Source of the DNA: Benincasa hispida
Lineage: Eukaryota > Streptophyta > Magnoliopsida > Cucurbitales > Cucurbitaceae
Reading direction: 5' to 3'
Assembly: GCF_009727055.1 (NCBI RefSeq)
Contig: NC_052357.1
Location: 8,791,126-8,855,125, forward strand
DNA length: 64,000 nucleotides
Position numbers and translations under genes: made by a program. The notes under the pieces are model-generated. The model was given only the letters and a program-made list of their open reading frames with translations. It made no database searches and had not been told where the DNA came from. How positions within the stretch are numbered: the stretch's first letter is position 1; every line of letters starts with the position of its first letter. Shown one piece after another: positions 44,541 through 55,596 of this stretch.

Positions 44541-44829
44541 TATATGCAATTTTTTTAAATGATGTTATACACTTGACTATTATCCCTAAAAATGCTACCA
44601 ATTGTAATTATCCTTATTAATTTATATTATACGTTCACATTATTGATATTTTCTTAATATGACATATAATGAAAATATGGTTAAACTCTTAGTCTTAAAT
44701 GTGAACAAATGTGAACTTAAACTCACTCTTTTGACATTAAATCTCAAATTTGTTTATAAAACCCAAATCAAAGTCAAGATATGAGGTATAAAATATGAAA
44801 TGAGGATAAGTTTGATGAGAATAAGTGAA

Positions 44830-44837
44830 TATAAAAG
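44830..44837 (+). promoter_or_regulatory. TATA box of paralog 3
   Basis: TATAAAAG is followed by TTGAGA and TTGAAAGTCAAAT, the same block as at 8208 upstream of paralog 1. A second TATA-like ATATATAAG lies at 44895-44903. If transcription starts from the first, an upstream ATG at 44913 in another frame would lie in the leader. Confidence 0.65.
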
Positions 44838-45004
44838 TTGAGAAAAACATTGAAAGTCAAATAGTGGGCTTTGCTTTGATTCAAAACAAGCAGCATATAT
44901 AAGTAATAGAGAAATGGAGTGTGATTATTGGAAGCCACAAGAGAAGAAGGATATTATTATTATCAGAGAGTTGATAAATTATTTTAGTTTGTGTGTGTTA
45001 AAAA

Positions 45005-45793
45005 ATGGCTCTACAAAGGTCTACCAATGTTGTTTTTGTTGCTGTTTTCATAGCTCTAATGGTGGCTTCTTCCACTGATCTCATGTTAACTAGCTCCCAT
45101 GCAGCTCGTTTGGCCAAAATAGGTGAGCAAATTGGTATCATATTTAATATAATTATGATAATGTTTTCGGGGTTGTTTTGAAAAATGAAATACGATGCTT
45201 TAAGATTATTATGATATCTCGACGAATCTGATATAGTTTACTTCAAAATTTGATTGTCCTTTTTATTAATATAGATATGTCGATTTGGTCTTTAAATTTT
45301 CAAATGTTTTTATTATAATCAAATGATATTTTGTATAAGTATTTGCTAGAGATGTTTTAAAAAATGATTTTTTGAAAAATACTTTTTTCTCAAGGCAATC
45401 CAAATGGGCCGCTAGTCTTTTGTCTTTTTTCTCTTAATTTTTTTATTTTTTAAAAAAATACTTTTTTCTCGAGTGAATCCAAATGGGACGCTAGTCTTTT
45501 GTTTTTTTTTCCCTTAAATTTCTTTATCATAAAGTGTTTGATCTACCTGAATAAAATATGTAATTCAACTCAAAACTTTTTGTCCAATCACATCGTGTTA
45601 AGTAGCAAATTTTATTTTATTTTATGTTTTAAAGTTTATTTTTTTTACTCGACTAGGCTAACAAAAAGTTCCAATCTAGCTAGGTTGCAGCCAAATATTG
45701 CCCATTCAACTTTAAGTTCTACTCTGGTAAAACTATTTATTAAATCATCAATCAATCCAGAAAAACTTAAGGCTCTGTTTATTAATGATTTGA

Positions 45794-45832
<39 letters not shown>

Positions 45833-46399
45833 AAAATTAAACCTACAAATACTACTTTTACATCCAAATTTCTTCCTTTATTATATTAAATTATGCCAAA
45901 TTTTGAAAACTAAATAAAGTAACTTTAGGTTCCTTTTGGTAACTAATTCATTTTTTGTTTTGATTTTTGAAAATTAAACCTATTTTCTCTACATTCTTAC
46001 AAGGATTTGCATCTTTCTTTAGTACAATGATTGAATTCTTAGCTAAATTTCAAAAACAAAAACAAATTTTTAAAAGCTACATTTTTAGTTTCCAAATTTT
46101 GATTTGATTTTTTAAATCATTGATTAAAAAAAAAAAAGACAATAAATAAAGAAATTTGAAGGTGGAAGTAGTATCTATGGATGAATGTTAAAATTTTGAA
46201 GATACATGTAAAGGTTGACATAATGTTAAATCTATCATAAAGCATGAAAGAAAGTTATATATTGTATGTTATATGGTGGATTATGATATGTTTGTTGGCA
46301 TGTGCAGATCCACCAATGTGTCCTCAATGCATGTGTTGTAGTTCTCCACCACCAGGCTTTTGCTGTGATTGTTGCTCCAATTCTCAGTTGCCACCATGA
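45005..46399 (+). CDS. Small secreted Cys-rich peptide precursor, two exons (paralog 3)
   Basis: Exon 1 is 45005-45122 and exon 2 is 46308-46399, with a 1185-bp GT-AG intron (TAG/GTGAGC, GTGCAG/AT) in the same phase as paralog 1. The product is 69 residues. A signal peptide (about residues 8-33) ends near SSHAARLAK. The mature part is D-P-P-M followed by CPQCMCCSSPPPGFCCDCC and SNSQLPP. The C-x2-C-x-C-C, Pro-rich spacer, C-C-x-C-C layout suggests disulphide or metal binding. A polyadenylation-like AATAAA lies at 46446. The intron holds a 31-base T-run and MITE-like sequence. I cannot name the family. The splice model is inferred, but it agrees between paralogs. Confidence 0.82.
45801..46200. 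repeat. T-run and MITE-like sequences in the intron of paralog 3
   Basis: A 31-base T-run (45801-45831) is followed by an A-rich tract with GAAAATTAAACCTA. A partial copy of the 9577 MITE follows at about 45924-46200 (CCTTTTGGTAAC, GCATCTTTCTTTAGTACAAT, TTGAATTCTTAG). Its right terminus is missing. Confidence 0.55.
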
Positions 46400-46451
46400 A
46401 TATTTCTATAATACCATATCCCTTCATTCAATCCAACTCAAGATCAATAAA

Positions 46452-47290
46452 ATCTATATATAATATATATAGTTGAAAACTATGTGATCTATATACATAA
46501 TTTCTAAACAATAAACTACTTAGTTACTTTGATGTTTGTGTGTGTACGAATCGTATTTTATTACGGTTGCTGTGTAATGGTAAATTATTCGAAATGTTGC
46601 AATATATTATAAATTACAGTATATAATTATTAATATCATCTAATTAGCTTTTCGTTGTTTAGTTGTCTGTTTTATATGAGATTTTGAAAAAAATACAACA
46701 ATTTTAACCTATAATCTCAGTTATAAACTGACATCATAAATGTATGATGATGGATTACAAATTATTATCGTCAATAGGTCGAGTCATTCCTTCAAACATG
46801 ATAGATCGCGATAAGTGGAAATACTTCCCATTTGAATCACGAATATCAGCCACAACTATTACTTCACCAGATGTCAAGACCTTAGCTCCTGAGCATCGAC
46901 ACGGTCAGCAATTAGCTCCTGAGCACCACCCCATGACACCAAGCACAACAACCACATTTTTTTAGCTTAAATTAAAATTTTAATTGGCCACTTAAATATA
47001 TATACATATATACACTAAAAGGTTCTATCAAGAGTCAAACCCAAGTCACTATACTATATACCACATGACTATTTAATTTCAATATTAGTTAAACCAACTG
47101 TTAAAGTATTTAACATTATTTGTTATAGAGACTTATATTATGTTGTTACCCAAAAGAAAAAAAGACTCATTAGGCCTCTTTAATTTTGGTAGTATTTAAG
47201 AAGGGGCATTTTATAAATATAACAATCATATTTCAAAGAATTTACTAATAGAACAAAATTTAGATTCAATTCTCAGAGTTTATCGGTGAT
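46452..47290. other. Intergenic stretch, no gene supported
   Basis: AT-rich. A 73-codon + frame at 46744-46965 has no recognisable domain and no promoter, and it ends in Thr repeats, so I do not call it. A palindromic GTTTATCGGTGATAA near 47279 belongs to the same repeat type as 44455 and forms the target site of the next LTR. Confidence 0.5.
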
Positions 47291-47295
47291 AAGAG

Positions 47296-49355
47296 TGTTG
47301 AGATTGATGTCCTAATTCTCCCAGAGTCTCGTAGTTTGTAATCTATATACATTGTTATGAATAAAATAAAAGTTATTTTATCTGGCATTTACTCATATTC
47401 AATAAACACAACTCCATGGTTATTGTATGTAAACTTAAGCATGTATATGAGATATACAAGTGGATCATGCCTTAAGTGATAACCTAAATAGGCCTGTAAT
47501 ATAAGAGTTGAAAAGGGATACCTGATCCTTGTGACACTACAGATACGACCCACTTTGTAGAGGTTTGAAAGTGTTGTGAACTACTACAGATGGTAGATCC
47601 TGACCATTTATGTGGAGACATGTGAGCAAAGGTGTCATATACAAAGAGTTTGTATAAGACCGGACCACGAGATGACTCGTCTCTGTATATAACATCGTTG
47701 ATACTGGAGACTTACATCTCATCTAAACGACCATAGGTGACATGACCTCAATCCTGAGTGTTTTAAGAACTTCTACCTTTTAGAGCGGTCCTTTGATTAT
47801 TATGGGTGAGAATGACCAGATTGTTAACTCAACATGCCTACCTTTTTAGGGACTTGTCTGATTTAGAACTCAGTTACATAAGATGGAATTCACTCCTTCC
47901 CCAAAGCAAGGGTAAGTAGATAGATTGCTCCCTTAAGGGCTGATTTCGAGGCTTGAACATAGTAGTCACAACTTCTCTTTAGAAGAGAGAACTCAGTCAT
48001 AGTAGGACTATAACTTATGTTCATTAGAGGGATCAGTGGTACTTAAGGAGTTAGATGTAACTATTGGGGCATAACGGATTGGCCCAACTGTACTTATGAG
48101 TGATTTGTGAAGGGTTTCGCACTGTTGATTGGTTGATATGTACACCTAATATATCTGTAGTATGGAGAGTTCAGCTGTCGATATTTAGTGGAGTGCCTGA
48201 CAATTAACGAACGATGGATCCCATGACTAAAGAGTTTAGTCAGTTATTCACATACCGTTGGAGCTTCAAGCTACAGGTTTATAAGGTCTCCTTGGTAGCT
48301 CAATGGATTCAAGTTGAGAATCAATTCTTGGTGTTGATTTGAAATGTTCAAATTGACAAGAGGTAATTCGATTATATATGATATGATCGGTATGATGTAT
48401 GAGATACATCAAGTGAAGGATTAATGTAAATGAGATTTACATTAAGGACCATGAAATAGAAAAAGAACTATGGTTTATATATGTTTCATGAGATGAAATA
48501 ATAAAACTATAGGTTATATATATAATATGGTAAGTTGGTTATCATATATATTTATAATAATATTAATTATTAGATAATCATCTCTTTTTCTCTAATAACC
48601 AATTGAGTGAGAGGTTATTGGTGGTTTCATGGTAACTATGAGATAAAAGGAAAAATATTTTCCTAAATTTAGAAGTAGTGGTTGTGAGATTTTCTATTCT
48701 CGGCAAGTTACTCACGGTGGCTATTAAGTGAATTAGATTTACTAAACAACAGCTGAAGAGAGACTAAACAATCGGGAGTGACACTATACGATAGTTCACT
48801 CAACTGGCCGATAGCTAAACGATTGCGGAGCTTCTTCTAAATGATTGGGCATCGTCTAACGATAGACCTTGTCATCTCCCATTTGCTAAATCGTTTACAC
48901 GACTGTTCCTCCAGTCTCTTTCTCTAACCAAGTCCACGCAGAGCCCAGACTTTTAGATTATTTCATCGAGAATACCAAGGTAGCCAGTGTGGTGGTGTCA
49001 TACTCAACTCGATATTGTTTGAGGTAATTGGAGGACGCTCGCTGTGTTCACGGTCTTGGAGTTTGTTGTGTTCGTGGTTTCTGTGATTGTGCTGTGTTGC
49101 GGTCGTAGTGTTCAAGCGTTCGGGTTTGTTGTCTTGTTGATTGTTCGAGCGTTCATGATCAAGGGAGATTGAAGATAAGTCTTTAAAGGTATGATTCTTT
49201 TTCCCTTGATCTTATAGAAAGCATGTTGTAATTTCGTATGTTGCATGACCAGTATGTTTTCGTTTCTTGATTGTAATTGTTAATGTACAAATACAAATGG
49301 AATTTGGAACGATCATTCCGCTGCTCATGGAAATCCTCATGTCCGATTTCCTTCA
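47296..49355 (+). mobile_element. Solo LTR, Copia type, target duplication AAGAG
   Basis: It is 2060 bp, from TGTTGAGATTGATGTCC to GATTTCCTTCA, with perfect AAGAG at 47291-47295 and 49356-49360. It is collinear with the Copia C 5' LTR (61080-63121, opposite strand) and with 34715-36845. Shared phrases include GATCAGTGGTACTTAAGGAG and GAGCTTCAAGCTACAGG. It has no coding domain. A few CGATCG-like motifs occur at 48750-48910. Confidence 0.93.
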
Positions 49356-49496
49356 AAGAGTTGAACTCAAATTAAGTTTTATTATTTCAATTATTTTCAT
49401 ATTAATAATTAATTTACAATTTATTATAATATATTTATTTAACATTCCATATGATTAATTGAAATTTCAACTAATTTTATGTTTGTAGAAAATTGA

Positions 49497-50904
49497 TGTT
49501 GGGGTTGATGCCCCAATTTTCGTGGGTTCTGTAGTTTGTAATTATTTTATTTATTTAATAAAATATGAGATATTTTATTCGACATGTAGTAGCATTAACC
49601 CACAAAACCAATAAACTAACATCCAAGGTTATCTTCTGTAGCTTAAACATGTATGTAGAGACACGCAGGTGGATCATGTTTAAGTGATAACCTAAATGGT
49701 CTATAGTAGATAGATATGAGATAAGGTTGGATCAAATAAGGTTGGATACCTTATTCTGGTGACACTACGAATACAGCCCGCTTTGTAGATGTTACAATTA
49801 TTATAAAGTGCTACAAATAATCTGATCCTAATCATTCATGTAGAGACATGTGAGTGGGGGTGTTCTATATAAAAGGATTTGTATAGACCGGACCACGAAA
49901 TGCATAGTATCATTATATAACACCATTAATAATAGAGACTTACAATTCACCAGGATGACCATAGATGATATGACCTGAATCTTGAGTGAGTCGTGAACCT
50001 ACCTATAAAGGCGATCATTTGATTTGTATGGGTGAGAGTGGTCAGATTGCTGACTCAATAAGCCTACCATTTTGGGGATTCATCTGATTGGGGAGCTGGG
50101 AACACAGCTACACAAGACGAAATTCACTCCTTCCCTAATGACAGGGTAAATAGATAAATTACTCCCTTAAAAACTGATTTTGGGGCTTGAACAATGTGGC
50201 GCCTCACCCTCTCTTTGATCGAAAGAGGTTTGGTCATAGTTGGACTATGACTTATTATTCATTAAAGGAATCAGTGGTACTTAAGGAGTTAGATGTAACT
50301 ACAAGGGGAAAACGATAATTTTGGCCCAGCTATACTTACGAGCAGTTTGTGAAGGGTCATGGAGTTGTTGATTGATTATATCCAATAGACACAAAAATAT
50401 ATCTGTGGTGCAGAGAGTGCAACTTTTGGTCTTTAGTGGAGTGACCGGAAGTTAATGGATATTGAATAATTAATTAAATTGAATAATTTAATTAAAGAAG
50501 TTTAATTAATTATTCAACTACCATTAGAGCTTCAATCTACAGGTCCATAAGGCCCCATCTGTAGCTCAATAGGGATTATTGAGAATTAATTTTAGATTAA
50601 TTTGAATTGCTCAAATTAATTGAGAGAATTAACTATATGTGATATTATTAATTTAAATAATTATATGTTATATGATTAATATAATGTATTTGATACATTA
50701 TAGTATAAAGTTTATTTAGAGAGAATTAAATATTTGAATATGATTCAAATATTAATTATATGGATGAGATTCATATAATTAAATATAATATGAATTGGAT
50801 TTATAATAAATACCATGTACCATTGAGCGAAATAAAAACTATAGGTTATATTATATTTGATACAATATAAAAACTATAGGTTATGTATTATATGAAATAA
50901 CAAG
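49497..50904 (+). mobile_element. Copia LTR fragment (5' portion), right-facing
   Basis: It starts TGTTGGGGTTGATGCCCC and follows the 47296 family for about 1.4 kb. It then breaks at about 50904 against an LTR in the opposite orientation. No 3' portion or PBS is present. Confidence 0.82.
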
Positions 50905-52028
50905 AACGCAACGACCGAAACAACAGAGCACAACACGATCAACAACATGACCACAACGAACGGCCAAAGGCTCCTCAAAACCAATCAAGTTGAGTGAAAA
51001 CACCACCACAGGTTACCTTGGTATTCTCGGTGTGAGAATCCAGAAGTTGTGGGCTCTGTATGAACATGGTTAGAGGAAGAGATTGGAGGACAACAATCGT
51101 GTAGATCGAGCAAGTGGGAGATAGGAAGTTGTCTATCGTATAAACGATGTGCTCGATCGTGTAGTAAATGGCAGCCTATCGTATAGACAAAGCCATGTGA
51201 TCATTTAGTTACAATCAGTTGATGAACTATTGCATAGTCAAACTCCACGATCGTTAGTGAAACACTTTCACTTGATAGCTTTCTCCGTGAGTTTTTTCTG
51301 AAAGTGGCATCTCTCTAATTTTAGGAAAATATTTTTTCTTTTATCCCACGGTTACCATAAAACCACCAATAACCTCCTAGTCAATTGGTTATTAGAGAAC
51401 AAAAATTAATTATCAAATAGTTAATATATTATAAATAAATACGATAACCAACTTACCATATTATATTTATAATCTATAGTTTTAATATTTCATCTCATGA
51501 AATATACAAACCATAGTTCTTTCTCTATTTTATGGTACTTAATGTAAATCATATTTACATTAATCCTCCATTTGATGTATCTCATACATCACACCGATTA
51601 TATCATATATAATTGAATTTCCTCTTGTTAATTTGAACACTTCAAACTAACCCCAAGAACTGATTCTCAACTTGAATCCATTGAGCTACCAAGGGAACCT
51701 TATGGACCTATAGCTTGAAGCTCCAACGGTACGTGTATACTAACTAAACTCTTTAGTCACAGGATCCACCATCCGTTAACTGCTGGGCACTCCACTAAAG
51801 ACCGACAGTTGCACTCTCCTCATTACAGATATATTTCTGTGTCCATATCAACCAATCAATAGTACGATAACCCTTTACAGATCGCTCGTAAGTACAGTTG
51901 GGCCAATTTACTGTCTTGCCCCTGTAGTTACATCTAACTTCTTAAGTACCACTGATTCCTCTAATGAACAATAAGTCATAGTCCTACAATATATAATAAA
52001 CTAGGGCATACTTTATACCCCAGTATCA
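50905..52028 (-). repeat. Copia C 3' LTR, truncated and internally deleted
   Basis: Read leftward it starts TGATACTGGGGTATAAAGTA right after the purine tract GGGCAAGTGGGAGA (52029-52042). It then jumps to sequence matching about 700 bp into the Copia C 5' LTR (GGACTATGACTTATTGTTC equals the region near 62410). It stops at 50905, short of the LTR end by about 220 bp. It keeps the CGATCGTGTAG-type motifs at 51090-51260. Confidence 0.8.
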
Positions 52029-52041
52029 TCTCCCACTTGCC

Positions 52042-52734
52042 CTAGACAAGATGTTGCATGTCCCGTAGATCTAGACTTTCCAGATGACCCTCGAACACTT
52101 TAGCCGTAAGAGCCTTTGTAAATGGATCAGCAACGTTGTGCTCCGACGCGATCTTCGTGACTATCACATCATCGCGATGCACAATCTCCCTGATCAAATG
52201 ATATTTCCATTCTATATGCTTGCCTCTACGATGACTCCGAGGTTCCTTTGAATTTACCACAGCCCTGTTGTTATCACAATAAAGAGTGATCGGTAAAGAC
52301 ATATTTGGAACAACTTTCGAATCTGTAAGGAACGTCCTAGGCCAAATAGCCTCTTTAGCTGCTTCACAAGCAACTATGTATTCGGCTTCCATAGTGGAGT
52401 ACACGATGAATCCTTGCTTGATGCTTTGCCAAACTACAACCCCTTCATTCAGAGTGAACACTGACCCTGATGTCAATTTCCAAGAATCTCTATCAGTCTG
52501 AAAGTCAGAATCTGTGTATCCTATAAAGATCAAATCCTTGTCTCTATACACAAGCATGTAGTCCCTCGTTCTCCGAAGATACTTAAGGATCGTTTTGACC
52601 ACCGTCCAGTGATTTAATCCCGGATTGGGCTGATAACGACTGACAATCCCTATTGCATAGCAAATGTGAGGTTTGGTACATAACATTGTATACATTAAGC
52701 TTCCAACTGCCGAAGCATAGGGAATCCATCTCAT
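52042..52734 (-). pseudogene. Copia C RNase H
   Basis: A leftward open frame of 230 codons includes YASAVGSLMYTMLCTKPHIC, YQPNPGLNHWTVVKTILKYL and GYTDSDFQTDRDSWKLTSG. It continues with EAEYIVACEAAKEAIWPRTF, LYCDNNRAVVNSKEPRSHRR and ASEHNVADPFTKALTAKVF. The catalytic residues are present, and the frame is intact over the domain. Its stop overlaps the purine tract before the 3' LTR. Confidence 0.9.
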
Positions 52735-54016
52735 CTCCTCAATCGCTTAAGGTATCTTAGGACATTGATTCTTAGATAAAACAATTCCATGTTTGAAGGG
52801 TAAGAAACCCCTCTTGGAATCCTACATCCTATACTTGATCAACATTTGATCAATATATGATGCCTGAGACAAGGCTAATCTCTTGTTCTTATGATTCTGA
52901 ATTATCTGAATCTCTAGAACATATTACGCCTTTCCCAAATCTTTCATTTGGAATTGGGCAGCTAGCCACTTCTTAATGTCAGTCAGAAAGCCTAATCCAT
53001 TCCCAATGAGTAGGATATCATCCATATACAATACCAGGGAAGCTACTGAGCTATTGATGATTTTCTTGTAAACATAATGCTCATTAACATTCTGATCAAA
53101 GCCAAACGATTTGATCACACTGTCAAATCTAATGTTCCACGATCTAGACGCTTATTTCAGCCAATAAATGGACCTATTAAGCTTGCAAACTTTTTGCTTT
53201 TGATCTGGAACAATGATACCCCTCTGGTTGAGCCATGTAGATGGTCTCCTCAAGATTACCATTAAGAAAGGCAGTCTTGATGTTCATTTGCTATATCTCA
53301 TAATCATAAAATGTGGCTATGGATAGGAGTATCTTGATAGATTTCAACATGACAATAGGTGAGAAAGTTTCCTCATAGTCCACTCCCTCGACCTGGGTAT
53401 AACCCTTTGCCACGAGTCTAGCCTTAAAGGTCTTCACCTTTCCATCTACACATCGTTTCCGTTTGTAGATCCACTTACATCTTATAGGTTTTACCCCATC
53501 AGGCTGATTCACAAGTTCCCAGACATTATTGAAGTACATAGACCTCATTTCCTTGTTCATGCCCTTAATCCACTCATCTTTGTCAACATCTTCCATTGCT
53601 TGCTTATAAAACAATGGATCCTCAACCCCATTATCAGAAATGATGTTCTGGGCTTCAGTCCAACCCATGTAGCGTTCCGGTGGGTTTATAACCTTCCCAC
53701 TATGTCGAGGCAGTCTCAACTTTTGAGATGGTTGACTAGATGTACCGACATCAACGACTCTTGTTGATCTATCAGTTTGTTCAACAATTCTTGTTGAACT
53801 CTCAGTAGTCTCATTAGAAATCTCATGTAAAACAAGCTTACTTCGTGGCTTATGATCCCTGATGTGGTCTTCTTCCAAGAAGATAGTATTTGTCGACATA
53901 AACACTTTGTTCTCACTCAAATCATAGAAGTATCCACCCCTTGATTCCCTGGGGTAGCCTACAAAGAGGCAAACATTCGAACGCGGTTCCAACTTCTTTG
54001 GGTTAGCCACAAGCAC
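52735..54016 (-). pseudogene. Copia C reverse transcriptase
   Basis: Read leftward: the post-integrase CLFVGYPRESRGGYFYDLSE and NTIFLEEDHIRDHKPRSKLV, then GVKPIRCKWIYKRKRCVDGK and RLVAKGYTQVEGVDYEETFS. After frame changes comes SLVLYMDDILLIGNGLGFL with an intact YMDD loop, then LAAQFQMKDLGKA and a stop. Frame breaks lie at about 53290, 53120 and 52924. The stretch 52735-52920 has the usual KRGFLPF and LSKNQCPKIP linker. Confidence 0.9.
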
Positions 54017-54021
54017 GTGGT

Positions 54022-54800
54022 TCAGACATCCCTAAATCCTGAAGTGGCGTAAACTACCTTTACGGCCTCTCCACAACTCAAAAGGTGTTTTAGAAACAAT
54101 TTTCGAGGGAACGTGTTCAAAATGTAATATGCAGTCTCCATTGCAAATCCCCAAAACGAGTCGGGAAGACGAGCATAACTCATTATAGACCGAACCATGT
54201 TCAACAAGGTTCTGTTTCTCCTTTCTGATACACCATTCTGCTGAGGTGTACCTGGGGCTGAGAGTTGGGATATAATTCCATGTTCTATCATATAGTTCTG
54301 GAATTCAAGGTCCATATACTCTCCACCACAATCAGATCGTAGTGTTTTTATCTTCTTACCTAACAAGTTTTCAACTTCAGCCCCATACTCCTTGAATTTG
54401 TCAAGGCTTCAAACTTATGTTGCAATAGGTAGGGATAACCGTACCTTGAATAATCATCTATGAAAGAGAAGAAATATTCTTACCCATCTCGAGCCCTAAC
54501 ACTCATCGAACCACAGAGGTCTGAATGTATAAGCTCTAAGGTTTCCTCGGCTCTGTAACCTTTTATAATAAAAATTCGTTTGGTCATCTTGCCTTCAAGG
54601 CATGATTCATATACCGGCTAGGAGTTTTCTTCTAAACTCTTTAGAAGTCCACATTTCACCAATTGCTCAATTCTATTGAGGTTGATGTGACCTAACCTTA
54701 GATGCCAAAGATGGGTGTTTTCCTTAGGAGAAACCTTTGGTCTTTTAACTGTTGTTACTGTACTTAACATTTCAGTATTAAGCAAGGCTTTATGACTGAC
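54022..54800 (-). pseudogene. Copia C integrase
   Basis: Read leftward: a CLEGKMTKR zinc-finger end, ETLELIHSDLCGSMSVRARD (Asp 1), FSFIDDYSRYGYPYLL (Asp 2), then KIKTLRSDCGGEYMDLEFQN and SAPGTPQQNGVSERRNRTLL with the catalytic Glu. Stops interrupt it, for example before the EYFFSFIDD and PVYES segments. The DDE triad is visible. Confidence 0.88.
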
Positions 54801-55596
54801 GACCTTAGTATATATAAGTTATTTTCCATTGAACTAAAACCAATCTTCATTCCATTCTTGAAAATAAACACTTTACTCTTAAAAAAGGAGACGGTATAGC
54901 CTTATTCAATGAGACAAGAAACCGAAATTAAGTTCCTCGTGATATGAGGAACTATAGAAATATTATCCAGTAACAGATAACGTTTCTTGTCCAAAAATTA
55001 CTTCAGCCCGCCTACAACAACAGCTGAAACAACATCACCAGTATCAACTCGAAGAGTCAACTCTCCCTGTGGCAACATTTGCCAGGAACTAAATCGTTGG
55101 TAGGAAGAAATGGTGTGATTAGTAGCACCTGAATCAAGTATCCAGGAAGAATCATCATTCTCTACCAAACACGTCTCCAAGACATATAAATCACATTTAC
55201 TGTCTTTAGACTTCTTCCTCTTTTGGTGAGTAGTGAGATCAGTATCAGAACCTAAATAAGCTCTAAGTTCCATTTCAGAGAACACTTCTCGTCGATGAAC
55301 TTTTCCAGAGTCAGCAACACATGCTTTCTCTAACTTGAGGTTATTTTGGGAACTGACATTACTGGTTTCTTTGTCATCCATCCTTTTGTGCTTGAAAAGT
55401 GAGAACTGACGTTCAAACAATTTTGGCAACGAGTCCATGATCTCACATGCAATGACCATGTTCTCAACCCTTTTGGCCAAAGCATCAGGTATGCTAGCCA
55501 ATATGTGATGTCGGGCCAATGAATTAGTCTTCATCCATAACTTATATGCATTGTGAACATTTCGCGGTGCATCAAGGGTTGAGACTTGAGGAAATT
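54801..55596 (-). pseudogene. Copia C gag C-terminus and protease
   Basis: Read leftward: STLDAPRNVHNAYKLWMKTN, SLARHHILASIPDALAKRVE, then SSWILDSGATNHTISSYQRF with the D-S-G-A protease active site. No zinc knuckle is seen between them. The gag N-terminus continues at 58339, beyond the solo LTR. Confidence 0.88.

Noticed and set aside
45499..45840. 113-codon ORF ending in Phe-rich tract
   Set aside because: It lies in the intron of paralog 3 and ends in a 31-base T-run; no domain.
46744..46965. 73-codon ORF downstream of paralog 3
   Set aside because: No domain, promoter or repeat support; ends in Thr repeats; could be a scrap of coding sequence but not shown.
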